DNA of 64,000 nucleotides from Paenibacillus sp. NAIST15-1 (GTDB taxonomy: Bacteria > Bacillota > Bacilli > Paenibacillales > Paenibacillaceae), in the NCBI RefSeq assembly GCF_001894745.1, contig NZ_BBYF01000001.1, positions 744,001-808,000 of the forward strand, read 5' to 3'. This document shows positions 55,398-64,000 of the stretch, one piece after another. Numbering within the stretch: position 1 is the first letter of the stretch; each line of letters begins with the position of its first letter. The notes under the pieces are model-generated. The model saw nothing but the letters and a program-made list of their open reading frames with translations, did not search any database and was not told where the DNA came from. Both the position numbers and the translations under genes were made by a program.

Positions 55398-55583
55398 TCT
55401 CCTAGCTCCTTTATGATATTGCATTTCCTAAATTAGTTGCTATATTCGTAAATCATTTTCTAATCTCAAAATAACTTAATCGATATTTTTTCTCCCTAAC
55501 CAATACATCTAGTAGTTCTACCACTCTATATTACCACGATATCGATTATAAGATAGTCCAAATTCACTATATAGCTTCAAGTC
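55398..55583 (-). promoter_or_regulatory. Promoter region of the cargo operon
   Basis: 186 bp between the tnsE stop and the ATPase gene. On the minus strand TATAAT (55545-55550) with a TTGGAC-like upstream box fits a promoter for the two cargo genes. No terminator was seen after tnsE. Confidence 0.45.
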
Positions 55584-57128
55584 TTATGTAATAAGCATGA
55601 TATGCTTAATAATTGTGTTCGATCTATTCTCCGGTTTATTTAAACCGTGCTTTAGTTTGGATATTTGTATTCCCATATCTCGAATAGAATCCAAAGACTT
55701 AGACAACCAACTTCCTTGATCATGAATGAGATTAGCTAATATCTTCTGAATTACACTTTTATATTCAGAAATGTTCTCAGAGTGAATGAACAAAGTTGAT
55801 AAAGAATATAGTTCTCTTTCTATTTCCAACACATTTATAATCTTGCCATCCTGCAAAACAACTTCTGCCCATACATATCGCCTTCTAGTAACACCATCAT
55901 TTAAATATTTAAATTTTCTTTCACCTCCAGTATCGGGCAAGATATCTACATGTGCACGTATGGACTTAATATTTTGAGCTTTTTCTAACAATTGTAGGGT
56001 TTGTATGAACTCGTCTAATTCGCCTTGTACTTTTATCTCATGAAGCGGTTTGTGCTCTAGAGCACGCGCTATCTGATAACCACCAATATCTGCAGTAGAA
56101 CGTTTACCTTCATCGTCTAAGTAATACACTTTGGTATTCTCATCTTCAAATGAGCGTTGCTTATCGACATTTTTACGGATTCTCGTAATTTTAGGCTGTA
56201 AAGTGTACTCATGACTTTGGCTCTCCATATCTACAATATCAAAATCACTTGTTGTCCCATCGAATTCTTCACTGAGTTCAACTTCCTCGTTTTCAGCATA
56301 TTTACTTTTATTTTTCAGAATGTACTTTTTAGGCTCATTTGAACGTTGATGATTATTTAATTTCGGATGTGTGAATGTAATTTCCTTAAACGGCATTTGC
56401 TTATTCATTACACCTAGTACGCGCAGAATGGTATATCCATAGGAGTTAGGCTTTACTAATGCTTTCACGGTTATAGATTGTTGAAATGCCCAGTCAAACA
56501 TCAACTTACCGTTGTTCATATAACAGTGCTTAATACTCTCGAACACTTGCATAATATCAGGATTCGAAACTAACCAAGCAAGATGTAGTAAAAATTCTGG
56601 TCGTGTGTATTTGAATTCATAGAGTGAAGTAAATTGGAAATGGATTTTCTGGTCTTCAACATTGTGATGAAAATATAGCGGAAAGGAATTTGGGTCAAAG
56701 GTCTGATACAACAAAAATCGATTAGGTGCCAAAATACTTCGGATTACCTCAATTAAAGGGAGTGTATACTTTTCCCCCTCACATGTAACGGTAAAAGATT
56801 GTGAAACATCTTCATCTCTAGCCCCTTGGATTCTCCATTCTTTCTCTGAATAACGCACCGATTGAGGGTTTATCGTAACTTCAATAATTTCGGAATCATC
56901 AGGTGAGAATGCCTTCATTAGATTTCCATCTTGATAATAATGCTGTATAGCTAATAAAGGAAGAGTTCCCCAGTCAACTTCTATACACTTGGTAACTCCG
57001 TTAGCTCTAAAGTATGCTCTTATCATCTGCTTGCCATTTCTCTGAATTGGAGAACGAATCCAAATTAATTGCGCCAATTCCCCTTTGAAGAAAGGCCAGT
57101 TACCTTGCTTAACTGTTCTATAGCTCAT
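55584..57128 (-). CDS. tnsE: TnsE-like transposition protein
   Basis: 514 residues, close to Tn7 TnsE (538). It has LAPNRFLLYQTFDPNSFPLYFHHN in the middle. The C-terminal block (EVVLQDGKIINVLEIERELYSLSTLF, LIHDQGSWLSKSLDSIRDMGIQISKLKHG) fits the TnsE C-terminal domain. It is the fifth gene of the tns run and overlaps tnsD by 11 bp. In Tn7, TnsE directs insertion into replicating DNA and mobile plasmids, giving the element a second target mode. The identification is from pattern and position. Confidence 0.8.
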   Translation of the reverse strand: MSYRTVKQGNWPFFKGELAQLIWIRSPIQRNGKQMIRAYFRANGVTKCIEVDWGTLPLLAIQHYYQDGNLMKAFSPDDSEIIEVTINPQSVRYSEKEWRIQGARDEDVSQSFTVTCEGEKYTLPLIEVIRSILAPNRFLLYQTFDPNSFPLYFHHNVEDQKIHFQFTSLYEFKYTRPEFLLHLAWLVSNPDIMQVFESIKHCYMNNGKLMFDWAFQQSITVKALVKPNSYGYTILRVLGVMNKQMPFKEITFTHPKLNNHQRSNEPKKYILKNKSKYAENEEVELSEEFDGTTSDFDIVDMESQSHEYTLQPKITRIRKNVDKQRSFEDENTKVYYLDDEGKRSTADIGGYQIARALEHKPLHEIKVQGELDEFIQTLQLLEKAQNIKSIRAHVDILPDTGGERKFKYLNDGVTRRRYVWAEVVLQDGKIINVLEIERELYSLSTLFIHSENISEYKSVIQKILANLIHDQGSWLSKSLDSIRDMGIQISKLKHGLNKPENRSNTIIKHIMLIT

Positions 57129-58866
57129 CGGTGCACCATCCTTGTCTTATGTGTGTATATCTTTCAAGAAGTGGTTTTATTTGATGAAAATGATGGGTTT
57201 TTATGCCTCCAATTCTTTGAATTTTCCAAAGTAGAACCGGTTCCTGTTGAAGGATCATTTGATCAATAATCCTTTTACATCTTCTAATTTGAAACTGTTG
57301 AACACTTTCCGTAATTTCAGCGAGTAATTGTTTCGTCCGTGGCAGGTTATCTAATTTAAGGTTAAGCATTGTTGATTTACCGAGATTCCTTGCTAGAATG
57401 GATTTGGATATTCGAATAGAATGGTGATGCTGAAGCAAATAGTTATACAACTCTGTTATCCTTTCAAAATACTCTTCATCCCGCAAATTCCAATTGACTC
57501 GATAAGTCTTTTGTGAGTTTATTCTATTCTTCTTATCAGATCCCGCCGGGCTGGATCGGTCTGGTTCTGTATTAATAATTTCTTTATCCTTGTTGAAAAA
57601 TACTTTCTCTTGAGATACATATTTCAATACAGTTTTACTATCTACACCTAACGTTCGCGCAATTGCTCTAATACTCATGGTGGTCGCTCTTAACTGCTGC
57701 AACTTATCCATCCATACTGATCCAAAATTTTTAACTCGTCCAATTCGATATCGATTTTGTTCGTTATGGTCAGGACCTTTGCGGGAATATACAAACCCAC
57801 ACGAACATGAGAATGTACCGATGGGATCGCCCGTTTTGTAATCTCTTGAAATTTGAATCTGCGTTATGACGTTGTCACTATAATGAGCTGCTGCCTTATT
57901 TAAACAGGGCCAGGGTTCCTGACCAAATATACCCTCTAAACTTCTAATATTCAGTAAACCCTCTATATCCTGACTAAGAAAAGACAACATGAGTAAATGT
58001 CGTAAAGGATGGACATGACGCTCACCTTTTCTTGTAAGGACCCGAAGCCAATTGTATTCATAATCCATGTCAATTTCAGACTCAAGCTTCTTTAGCAATG
58101 TTAATGGCATCTTTGAAATAAACATATGATGTAACTTATTCTGTCTGATTGACATAGATGCTGTTACTAAATTTCGCTCCCTTAATAAAAGCAAAAATTT
58201 AGTACGTATTTTATCCCGATCCAGCACATCAATTGGTACTTTCATTAGCTGGTCTGCCATTCGCGCAAGCTCAAGTTCGGCCTTAATATCAAGTTCAGAA
58301 TTATCTGTTGGGCTATTGCTCAAATCCATTACAGTATGATTAAATCGAATGAGCGCAATTCGACTACCAATAGACCATGAAAGAGGGTACTTTCGTAACG
58401 CAAATGAATGTTTAGCACAATAGGAAATTCCCTCAAGCTGATGTTGTCGATGGATATACGTTTCTCCATACACTGCAACGTCATCTTGCACACATGCTGG
58501 ACAATAAAACAAACCTTCCTTTTTACAAATGCCGCCTGCAACAACTCCTAGCCTTGTATACAGTCCTTGACCTTGACCAGCAACATCACATACAATAAGC
58601 TGCTGCTTTTCTCTAGATAAAAAAGGTGCATAGTACGGGTATATTGTATGCTTCTGTAATATCTCTCCAATTGTATAACTATTTCCAATTCGATTTATAA
58701 ATCCTTCTAAATGAGTGCTTATTCCGACACTCGGAATAACATTTCTTGATCCGAATACTTCCTCCAACGTATCTTTCAAATCTAGATTTCCAATATAGTA
58801 ATGATATCTAGCTACTGCTGAGTATAATAATTCATCGGGATAAGGATTGGTAAAGAAAGTAAGCAA
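57118..58866 (-). CDS. tnsD: TnsD/TniQ target selector
   Basis: 582 residues from a TTG at 58866 (AGGAG eight bases upstream), giving MLTFFTNPYPDELLYSAVARYH, the typical TniQ start; the longer frame to 58902 begins inside a hairpin and is less likely. A zinc-binding block follows: LFYCPACVQDD ... YIHRQHQLEGISYCAKH. The C-terminal part has helix-turn-helix-like segments. In Tn7, TnsD binds the end of glmS and recruits TnsC. The element sits at exactly that site. Confidence 0.92.
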   Translation of the reverse strand: MLTFFTNPYPDELLYSAVARYHYYIGNLDLKDTLEEVFGSRNVIPSVGISTHLEGFINRIGNSYTIGEILQKHTIYPYYAPFLSREKQQLIVCDVAGQGQGLYTRLGVVAGGICKKEGLFYCPACVQDDVAVYGETYIHRQHQLEGISYCAKHSFALRKYPLSWSIGSRIALIRFNHTVMDLSNSPTDNSELDIKAELELARMADQLMKVPIDVLDRDKIRTKFLLLLRERNLVTASMSIRQNKLHHMFISKMPLTLLKKLESEIDMDYEYNWLRVLTRKGERHVHPLRHLLMLSFLSQDIEGLLNIRSLEGIFGQEPWPCLNKAAAHYSDNVITQIQISRDYKTGDPIGTFSCSCGFVYSRKGPDHNEQNRYRIGRVKNFGSVWMDKLQQLRATTMSIRAIARTLGVDSKTVLKYVSQEKVFFNKDKEIINTEPDRSSPAGSDKKNRINSQKTYRVNWNLRDEEYFERITELYNYLLQHHHSIRISKSILARNLGKSTMLNLKLDNLPRTKQLLAEITESVQQFQIRRCKRIIDQMILQQEPVLLWKIQRIGGIKTHHFHQIKPLLERYTHIRQGWCTDEL

Positions 58867-58876
58867 CCTGAACACT

Positions 58877-58921
58877 CCTAGCAACTTTAGATTTATTACC
58901 ATTTTTTCTAAAGTTGCTAGG
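58877..58921 (-). promoter_or_regulatory. Hairpin that covers the tnsD ribosome binding site
   Basis: Perfect 15-bp inverted repeat CCTAGCAACTTTAGA / TCTAAAGTTGCTAGG with a 15-base spacer. On the mRNA the downstream arm ends in CTAGG, the first part of the AGGAG that serves tnsD. No T run follows, so it is not a terminator. It could limit tnsD translation or stabilise the tnsABC mRNA. Confidence 0.7.
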
Positions 58922-58940
58922 TTTTAATCGATCTTCAACA

Positions 58941-60632
58941 TCAACTTCCTACTTGATGAAAAAATTCAACTAATGGATCTTTTATATAATACTTTGCCTT
59001 AAGTACTTCATACGGGTGCTCCTTCTTTTTTAATGCCTGTTCATATATATTGAGTAAGGGGAGAAGAGGTACTTTCACTTTTACTTTGTGTTGCATTTCT
59101 TTACAACACTTTGATAGCTCTTCTAAGCATTCCATCTTAAGAAGATCGTAGTTCGTATCAATCGGGTTACGTTCAACTATTTTCTTAACAATGATTTGAA
59201 TTTCACTTGACTTAAGCGATGAAAACAAGCCTGCTGCAGCTAACTCAACAGCAATACGTTCACTAATATCCTTCTGTTTATATTCAACAGTGTTAATTCT
59301 CTCTTTAAGGGCGTTTCTTACTTTTCCTTCATATTCAATTCCTTGTTTATGCTGGAGCATAAGATCATCCAAATTAACCATTATGTCTTCATATCGAATC
59401 ATATCCCTAACGTTATTTGTACGAATTGCCTTGATCATCGGCTGAATAATTTTCATATCAACTTTCGCTGTAGTACGTATGTCCAACGGAGTGATCACTT
59501 CATTCGGATTATTTTCGTCAAACAACACTCTTTCCTGAGTAAGAATGAACAAGTTAACAGCTATAGCGGTAATCCCTTGGCATTCGTAGTAAATTGTTTT
59601 CTTAATTTCATCTGTCAACTCCGTACGCGACTTCAAACATTGAAGCTCCCAAAGTGTCTCAATGAAAAACTCCCATTCTGCACTTTCTTCACTCATTCGA
59701 TCCCAAACAATAGACCCATCACTTCCTGCGCGACGAGCTTGTCTAAAATTCCCCTTAAATAATTGTTGCGCTTTAGAAGTACCTATTAGTACCGTTGGGA
59801 TTCCGACAGTATTAGACAGTGTAACAAAAAAGTTTAACATCTCTTCTTGATCATTCTTAGAATTCAATAAGTGCTGAATTTCATCAATAACAAGTACTCC
59901 AATGCCATACAAACTCGCTAAAGACGTCATGTGCAATAGCATCGAGGATGTAACTCTCGTCAAATACCCAAACTTATCTAGATATCTAGTACCTAAGATA
60001 CGATCAATCTCTTCAAAAAAGCTTTTGCATAAAGTTGATAGGTTCCCATCATAAGGACAATCGATTTTCAGCCAAACAATCTGTGTTCGATTCAGAGGTA
60101 TATCACGATAAAATTCATGCTTTATAACCTGTGGGTACATCTGTAATAATCGTTCTATTGCCGTTGTTTTACCTATTCCAGATATTCCAATAATCGATAA
60201 ACTATCTGCTGTTGAGCCTATGTAAGTTAATCGATCTTTCATATACAAATGTCCTTGATCTTTCTCATCACGCATCTCTGCAAGAACTCTTAATCGTTCG
60301 AGAAAATTAATGTTTAAAGGATTTCTAGCCAAGTATCCTCTACGTATTAACGTAGACAATCTCCGTTCGACTAAAAAGTGAATAGGCAATGGCTGAATAA
60401 AACTCTTTACTCGCTTTAGTACATGATAGCGAAGGTTTTCTGGTGATGATCGATCAGAATCAGAAATAATCGGAGTATACATAAAGTGCTCTAACACATC
60501 ATCTTCACTAAATATAGGTGGCATTGCCTCGAGGAATGGATTATTTGCATAGTCCTCTAATTCTTGCTCCTTGTACACAGCACGTTCCGCTACAATTTGA
60601 TAAAGATAGTTATCGTTTTCCAAATTGTTCAT
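58941..60632 (-). CDS. tnsC: TnsC AAA+ ATPase
   Basis: 563 residues. Walker A GISGIGKTTAIERLL (about residue 150), Walker B GVLVIDEIQHLLNSKND, sensor-type VLIGTSKAQQLF. N- and C-terminal extensions are typical for TnsC, which links the target selector to the TnsA/B transposase and enforces immunity. It overlaps the end of tnsB by 23 bp. Confidence 0.95.
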   Translation of the reverse strand: MNNLENDNYLYQIVAERAVYKEQELEDYANNPFLEAMPPIFSEDDVLEHFMYTPIISDSDRSSPENLRYHVLKRVKSFIQPLPIHFLVERRLSTLIRRGYLARNPLNINFLERLRVLAEMRDEKDQGHLYMKDRLTYIGSTADSLSIIGISGIGKTTAIERLLQMYPQVIKHEFYRDIPLNRTQIVWLKIDCPYDGNLSTLCKSFFEEIDRILGTRYLDKFGYLTRVTSSMLLHMTSLASLYGIGVLVIDEIQHLLNSKNDQEEMLNFFVTLSNTVGIPTVLIGTSKAQQLFKGNFRQARRAGSDGSIVWDRMSEESAEWEFFIETLWELQCLKSRTELTDEIKKTIYYECQGITAIAVNLFILTQERVLFDENNPNEVITPLDIRTTAKVDMKIIQPMIKAIRTNNVRDMIRYEDIMVNLDDLMLQHKQGIEYEGKVRNALKERINTVEYKQKDISERIAVELAAAGLFSSLKSSEIQIIVKKIVERNPIDTNYDLLKMECLEELSKCCKEMQHKVKVKVPLLPLLNIYEQALKKKEHPYEVLKAKYYIKDPLVEFFHQVGS

Positions 60633-62778
60633 CTCGCTTTTTCTTTAGTTTTTCCATTAAACGTGCATTATTAGAACGAGGTACCGATTGTTCGTCCGCT
60701 TGTACCCGTTTGCTTAATTTAATAACTTCAGCAGGCTTTTCCCTTATTGAATTTTTTGGTAGTAAATCAAACTTTTCACGGGATCTTTGAAGTTCCTTTT
60801 CGGCTTTACGGTTAACTCTAATACCTTTTAGCTTAGAAGCCTTGCTCAATAATCCATTATCATCCTGCTTTTTTTCTGATTCTGCTTGTCTGATAATAGT
60901 GGAAATTGCAATGTCCGTATTAATTGTCACTTCACTCTGCTTCGCTTGATCTGCTAACTTTGCCTCCTGAAGCAACTCTCGATAGAACTCTACTTCTTCT
61001 AATGCATCTCCTTTATACTCCTCATTTTTCGCCAGTAAATAGCACATATCATATGTTCGACCATTCTGATGAAGAATATATATTTGAGATACATCTCTAG
61101 GATCGTAAGCAATTTCTATACTTTTATTTTTTACTTTTAAGTACCACTGCTCCTGAATAGCCTTGTCAGAACTATAGGACAAACCTTTGAACTTAATGCC
61201 TGCTCGTGTAATACGAGCATTTCCCTTAGGCAGTAGATTAAGTCGATACACGTTTGGATCGGTAACTATTTGTAATCGGCCTTTTTTGTTTTCTTTTCCC
61301 CAGTTCCATAAGTGAATAGGAGTTGCAGTCAATCCACTTGTAATCATCCCTTTTTCAAGTGGATATTTCTCAATGATAGTTTGATTATGCTCCAACACTA
61401 TGTGAATCACTATCTTAGTGAATTCCTTTAAATTAAGCGTAGCGTCTAAACGATAATCTCGATCGCCTCTTTGTCTAAACTCTTTCTGGATAGTCCCAGG
61501 AGAAGTTCGTTTAATTCTCCCATTCATTGTGCGAAAATGACGTTCAATGATTCCTTTAAGGTCACCTCGATAAGCAGAAGTATTTTCAATTTTAATTCTT
61601 AAATTATTTATCAACCCTTCAACTGCGTAGCCCTCAAACTCACCTCGATCAGCTAGTATAATATCTGGCAAGTGTTTTGCTGGCCATTGTGTTTCGTTAA
61701 TAGGAATCTCATACTTTGAACAATACTCAACTTTATCTGTTATCATATTATCCAGGGCCATCATCGCTCCAACCCATGAAGGGCCCTCTAGTCCTACATA
61801 AATTCCTGTTACCATTCGTGAGTATACATCAATGACACCGTAAACCACTGGTCGACCAATGATTAATGAGCGATCAAACGAACTAACCAAATAGATATCA
61901 GCAATTGTCGCATCAACCTGATAACGAGCTCCAGGGCCATCAACTTCACTTAAGGAGTTACTCAGTAAAGGTCTTTTATTTGATTCAAAGTATTTTGTAC
62001 TTTCTCGAAATAAAATATCTGCTTTATCGTCCTTATTTTTGTTATACCAATAATAAAACTGATGGTATGTAGGTATTCTTGTTCTATCCCATACCTTAAA
62101 CTTTTTAACACTATTCTCGTAATAAACATCAGAATAAAAATCTCTCAAAAGAAGGTCATAGGTGTCTGCTAATGATTGTTTTTCCTTTTGTCTGTAATAT
62201 TTCTTTATAACATGGAAAAACTGAAGTTTAACCTCTTCAGTAATATTGATACCTTGATTACCATCTTGAGATCCGTATTTCCTTGGCCTGCCAACTTTAA
62301 CATCAGTCAGAACCCTTGTTTTTCCTTTACCGCCAGAGTAAATATAATCTGGTAACAAAGCATTTTTCACTAGACCTCTTTGCCAAAAACGTGTAAAGAT
62401 ACGCTTGATCTTTAACTTATTTGTGTTATGTTGAGCAGCTAATTGTTCGATTATTGCTTCTCTTTTCTGCTTTGTTAACAACTCAGATCTATAAGTATTC
62501 CAGCCATAACTAACAATATCCCATTCTGAATCACGCTTCTTAACGATAGTGAAGGATAAATTTCGGTCATCATAGTTCCTTGCATAAGGATCTGGAATAG
62601 GCAGCAAAGTTTCAGCCATAATTTCAATATCTAGAACAGATATCTCAACTTGTTTTGGCATAGAAGTATCACTGTCCAGATCTACAATATATGCATACGG
62701 CGAATTAAGCTCCACAACACGAAATCGATTATTTTTCTCAATATTTATGTACTGGTATACATGATTGAAATAAATCAC
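60610..62778 (-). CDS. tnsB: TnsB DDE transposase
   Basis: 722 residues from a GTG at 62778, overlapping tnsA by four bases (GTGA). The integrase core has the DDE triad: Asp in RYQVDATIADIYLVS, Asp in DIILADRGEFEGY, and Glu in RGDLKGIIERHFR. An N-terminal HTH region (LAAQHNTNKLKIKRIFTRFWQRG) binds the ends. The C-terminal charged tail (about 630-722) should contact TnsC. It cuts 3' ends and joins them to the target. Confidence 0.95.
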   Translation of the reverse strand: MIYFNHVYQYINIEKNNRFRVVELNSPYAYIVDLDSDTSMPKQVEISVLDIEIMAETLLPIPDPYARNYDDRNLSFTIVKKRDSEWDIVSYGWNTYRSELLTKQKREAIIEQLAAQHNTNKLKIKRIFTRFWQRGLVKNALLPDYIYSGGKGKTRVLTDVKVGRPRKYGSQDGNQGINITEEVKLQFFHVIKKYYRQKEKQSLADTYDLLLRDFYSDVYYENSVKKFKVWDRTRIPTYHQFYYWYNKNKDDKADILFRESTKYFESNKRPLLSNSLSEVDGPGARYQVDATIADIYLVSSFDRSLIIGRPVVYGVIDVYSRMVTGIYVGLEGPSWVGAMMALDNMITDKVEYCSKYEIPINETQWPAKHLPDIILADRGEFEGYAVEGLINNLRIKIENTSAYRGDLKGIIERHFRTMNGRIKRTSPGTIQKEFRQRGDRDYRLDATLNLKEFTKIVIHIVLEHNQTIIEKYPLEKGMITSGLTATPIHLWNWGKENKKGRLQIVTDPNVYRLNLLPKGNARITRAGIKFKGLSYSSDKAIQEQWYLKVKNKSIEIAYDPRDVSQIYILHQNGRTYDMCYLLAKNEEYKGDALEEVEFYRELLQEAKLADQAKQSEVTINTDIAISTIIRQAESEKKQDDNGLLSKASKLKGIRVNRKAEKELQRSREKFDLLPKNSIREKPAEVIKLSKRVQADEQSVPRSNNARLMEKLKKKRDEQFGKR

Positions 62779-63611
62779 ATCGTGTCCTCCTTACTTGAGT
62801 AGTCTCGAACAACAGCAAGAATAGAAACAATCTTTCTGATATCAATAGCTTCTTTTAAATCTACCTGAATACATTTTCGAATTAATAGATGCTTGTACAA
62901 TGAGAATGCCATTCCGATCCTTAATCCAAAGTCTTCTTCAACTTGGTTAAATACTTCCTTTAGTGATAGTGTCTCTCTAAGTAAAAGGTTGATCATATGA
63001 ATGCTCATATCTATGATTTCAATTTCCTCAAGTTCTTGAAACCCTTCTATGTCTTTTAATTCATAGTAACAATGAATCAATGCGATATTTTGAGCTAAAT
63101 TCTTAGGAATTTCCTCTTCCGTAACGATTCCCCAGTCAATACCTTGACGTTCCCAATACCGTCGCTCAATCTCAAACTTCTCTAAAACACGCTTATCAGC
63201 TAAGTCATTCTTATACTTTAAGGTTCTTGCAGTATGAAGTATTTGATCATTTCTTTGTGTGGTCACAATAAAGTCAGTCGTCATAATTATTGGTTCCTGT
63301 GTCTTAGGGTGTTTAGGATGGTCAAGGCTAAGTTCCTCTGCAATTATTAATGTATCCTCACCATTCAACGGGTACTGTTCTCGAATATCGACAACATAAT
63401 CAGAAAACTCTAATATATAAAAATAGTTCCTTTCTAAATCTGAAAGAAACTCATATTGCCGTGGGACTTTGATACCTTTCAAGCGTGTAGAACGACCAAG
63501 TGATGATACATCTTGAATCTTTAGCCATGGTTTATAATCGATTCCCTGACCTTGACCCCGACCATCCTTAATCTTCTTTTCAATCGACTCTGTTCTTTTT
63601 CGCTTAGCCAT
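62775..63611 (-). CDS. tnsA: TnsA endonuclease
   Basis: 278 residues from the ATG at 63611 (GGGGTGAT upstream; open back to 63632). Restriction-enzyme-like fold: catalytic Glu in FYILEFSDYVVDIREQYPL, Asp in MTTDFIVTTQ, Lys in ARTLKYKND. It cuts the 5' ends so that, with TnsB, transposition is cut-and-paste. The N-terminus MAKRKRTESIEKKIKDGRG is shared with two decayed copies in this window. First gene of the tns run. Confidence 0.93.
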   Translation of the reverse strand: MAKRKRTESIEKKIKDGRGQGQGIDYKPWLKIQDVSSLGRSTRLKGIKVPRQYEFLSDLERNYFYILEFSDYVVDIREQYPLNGEDTLIIAEELSLDHPKHPKTQEPIIMTTDFIVTTQRNDQILHTARTLKYKNDLADKRVLEKFEIERRYWERQGIDWGIVTEEEIPKNLAQNIALIHCYYELKDIEGFQELEEIEIIDMSIHMINLLLRETLSLKEVFNQVEEDFGLRIGMAFSLYKHLLIRKCIQVDLKEAIDIRKIVSILAVVRDYSSKEDTM

Positions 63612-63641
63612 TGTAATCACCCCACAAAACAAAATAAAAAA

Positions 63642-63676
63642 ATAGCTCTCAAGGATAATATATCCTCAAGAGCTAT
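63642..63676. terminator. Hairpin in the right end
   Basis: ATAGCTCTCAAGGATA / TATCCTCAAGAGCTAT with two mismatches. It is placed between the tnsA start and the right-end sites and mirrors the left-end hairpin. Probably insulates glmS and tnsA from each other. Confidence 0.6.
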
Positions 63677-63678
63677 TA

Positions 63679-63764
63679 TTATCAAACATTATTATAAATA
63701 ATCAAACTTTGTTCTAAATTATCAATTCTTAATATAAATTATCAAACATTATTTTAAAGCTACA
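63679..63764 (-). repeat. Right end of the intact element: four abutting 20-bp sites
   Basis: Four exact tandem 20-mers at 63679, 63699, 63719 and 63739 of the form TTATCAAACATTATTTTAAA, then GCTACA. They are in inverted orientation to the left-end sites. Four contiguous sites match the Tn7 right end. Confidence 0.92.
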
Positions 63765-63769
63765 ATAAC
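63765..63769. repeat. Target site duplication, right copy (ATAAC)
   Basis: Identical to 52504-52508; lies 20-24 bases past the glmS stop. Confidence 0.93.
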
Positions 63770-63788
63770 TTCACTCAATGCCGATCCC

Positions 63789-64000
63789 TTATTCCACCGT
63801 CACGCTCTTCGCCAAGTTTCTTGGCTTATCCACATCATTGCCTCGTGCCAAGCTTGCATAGTAAGCAACAAGCTGCAATGGCACTACAGACAAGGCAGGA
63901 GACAAGCGAGACAGCGTAGCTGGCAGTACGAACATGCCATCTACCGCCTTCTCTACAGCAGCAGCATTCGCTTCGTCAGTAATCGCATAAACGACACCGC
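63789..64000 (-). CDS. glmS: Glutamine-fructose-6-phosphate aminotransferase, C-terminal end
   Basis: Partial; the last 70 residues are in view: [44 protein letters not shown] then stop. It makes glucosamine 6-phosphate for the cell wall. The final coding bases are the TnsD recognition site in Tn7, and the transposon sits just beyond the stop. Confidence 0.97.
   Translation of the reverse strand, partial: GVVYAITDEANAAAVEKAVDGMFVLPATLSRLSPALSVVPLQLVAYYASLARGNDVDKPRNLAKSVTVE

Larger units (their letters stand above)
52509..63764. mobile_element. Intact Tn7-like transposon (element I), 11256 bp
   Basis: Bounded by TGTAGC...GCTACA termini and an ATAAC duplication. Its right end lies 25 bp from the glmS stop codon, the attTn7 position. 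It carries tnsA, tnsB, tnsC, tnsD/tniQ and a tnsE-like gene reading away from the right end, then a two-gene cargo. All Tns reading frames are full length with the expected motifs, so it is probably active. It is clearly more AT-rich than glmS and the chromosomal genes. Confidence 0.95.

Noticed and set aside
52509..63764. A CRISPR-associated transposon (CAST)
   Set aside because: No cas genes or CRISPR repeat inside the element; it has tnsD and a tnsE-like gene and sits at attTn7, as expected for classic Tn7-like targeting.
1..64000. CRISPR arrays, tRNA and rRNA genes
   Set aside because: No regularly spaced repeats with unique spacers and no tRNA or rRNA segments were recognised by eye.

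Overview
The window looks like a chromosome segment of a low-to-mid-GC Gram-positive of the Paenibacillus type. Evidence: strong AGGAGG-like ribosome binding sites, TTG/GTG starts, many Bacillota-type regulators (OmpR, LytTR, HxlR, MocR, MerR/TipAS, ECF sigma with DUF4179 partner), zwf-tkt-tal-gnd and aceB-aceA operons, and a glmS 3' end at the right border. The genus is inference; nothing here is a phylogenetic test.

Layout. 1-4.8 kb: a two-component system with an FtsX-type ABC transporter and a small membrane protein. 5-11.7 kb: a lipoprotein with a metallo-beta-lactamase fold, a SUKH-like protein, an ECF sigma/DUF4179 pair, a secreted discoidin/BSP peptidase, a DUF1801 protein and a DinB protein. 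11.9-15.4 kb: glyoxylate-shunt operon (DnaJ-type zinc-finger miniprotein, malate synthase, isocitrate lyase) behind a striking 16-bp inverted repeat. 15.7-23 kb: secreted lipase, DUF523 fragment, hydrolase, sugar dehydrogenase, HxlR/MFS/aldo-keto reductase. 23-28 kb: truncated YcdB-like gene, OFA-type MFS transporter and a LytS/LytTR system with a YpdB-like operator. 28-34 kb: zwf-tkt-tal-gnd with a divergent LysR. 35-41.5 kb: small metabolic and regulatory genes, including a MerR-controlled protease operon. 41.5-45.6 kb: a polyamine operon (carboxynorspermidine dehydrogenase, carboxynorspermidine decarboxylase, arginine decarboxylase).

46-63.8 kb is a mobile region built on the attTn7 site downstream of glmS. 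The youngest element is intact (52509-63764): 5-bp target duplication ATAAC on both sides, TGT...ACA ends, three spaced 20-bp repeats at the left and four abutting 20-bp repeats at the right, and genes tnsA, tnsB, tnsC, tnsD/tniQ and a tnsE-like gene in one collinear run. Its cargo is a two-gene pair: an OLD-like ATPase/TOPRIM protein overlapping a D12-class DNA adenine methylase, the best candidate here for an undescribed defence system. To its left lie fossils of at least four other Tn7-like elements of two end-families. They include a junction where one element's right end, a 6-bp A/T target and the next element's left end sit side by side (47842/47849), two decayed tnsA copies, a decayed tnsB start, and two four-site right ends. 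Isolated terminal sites of the second family at 23 kb, 41 kb and possibly 17 kb hint that much of the window may have been assembled by repeated insertion next to glmS. This wider claim is inference.

Other notable signals are a G12 tract in front of an efflux gene, a LacI gene broken at an A7 slippery run, a fossil duplication inside the polyamine operon, and a dispersed hairpin family whose core resembles the Tn7-like end repeats.
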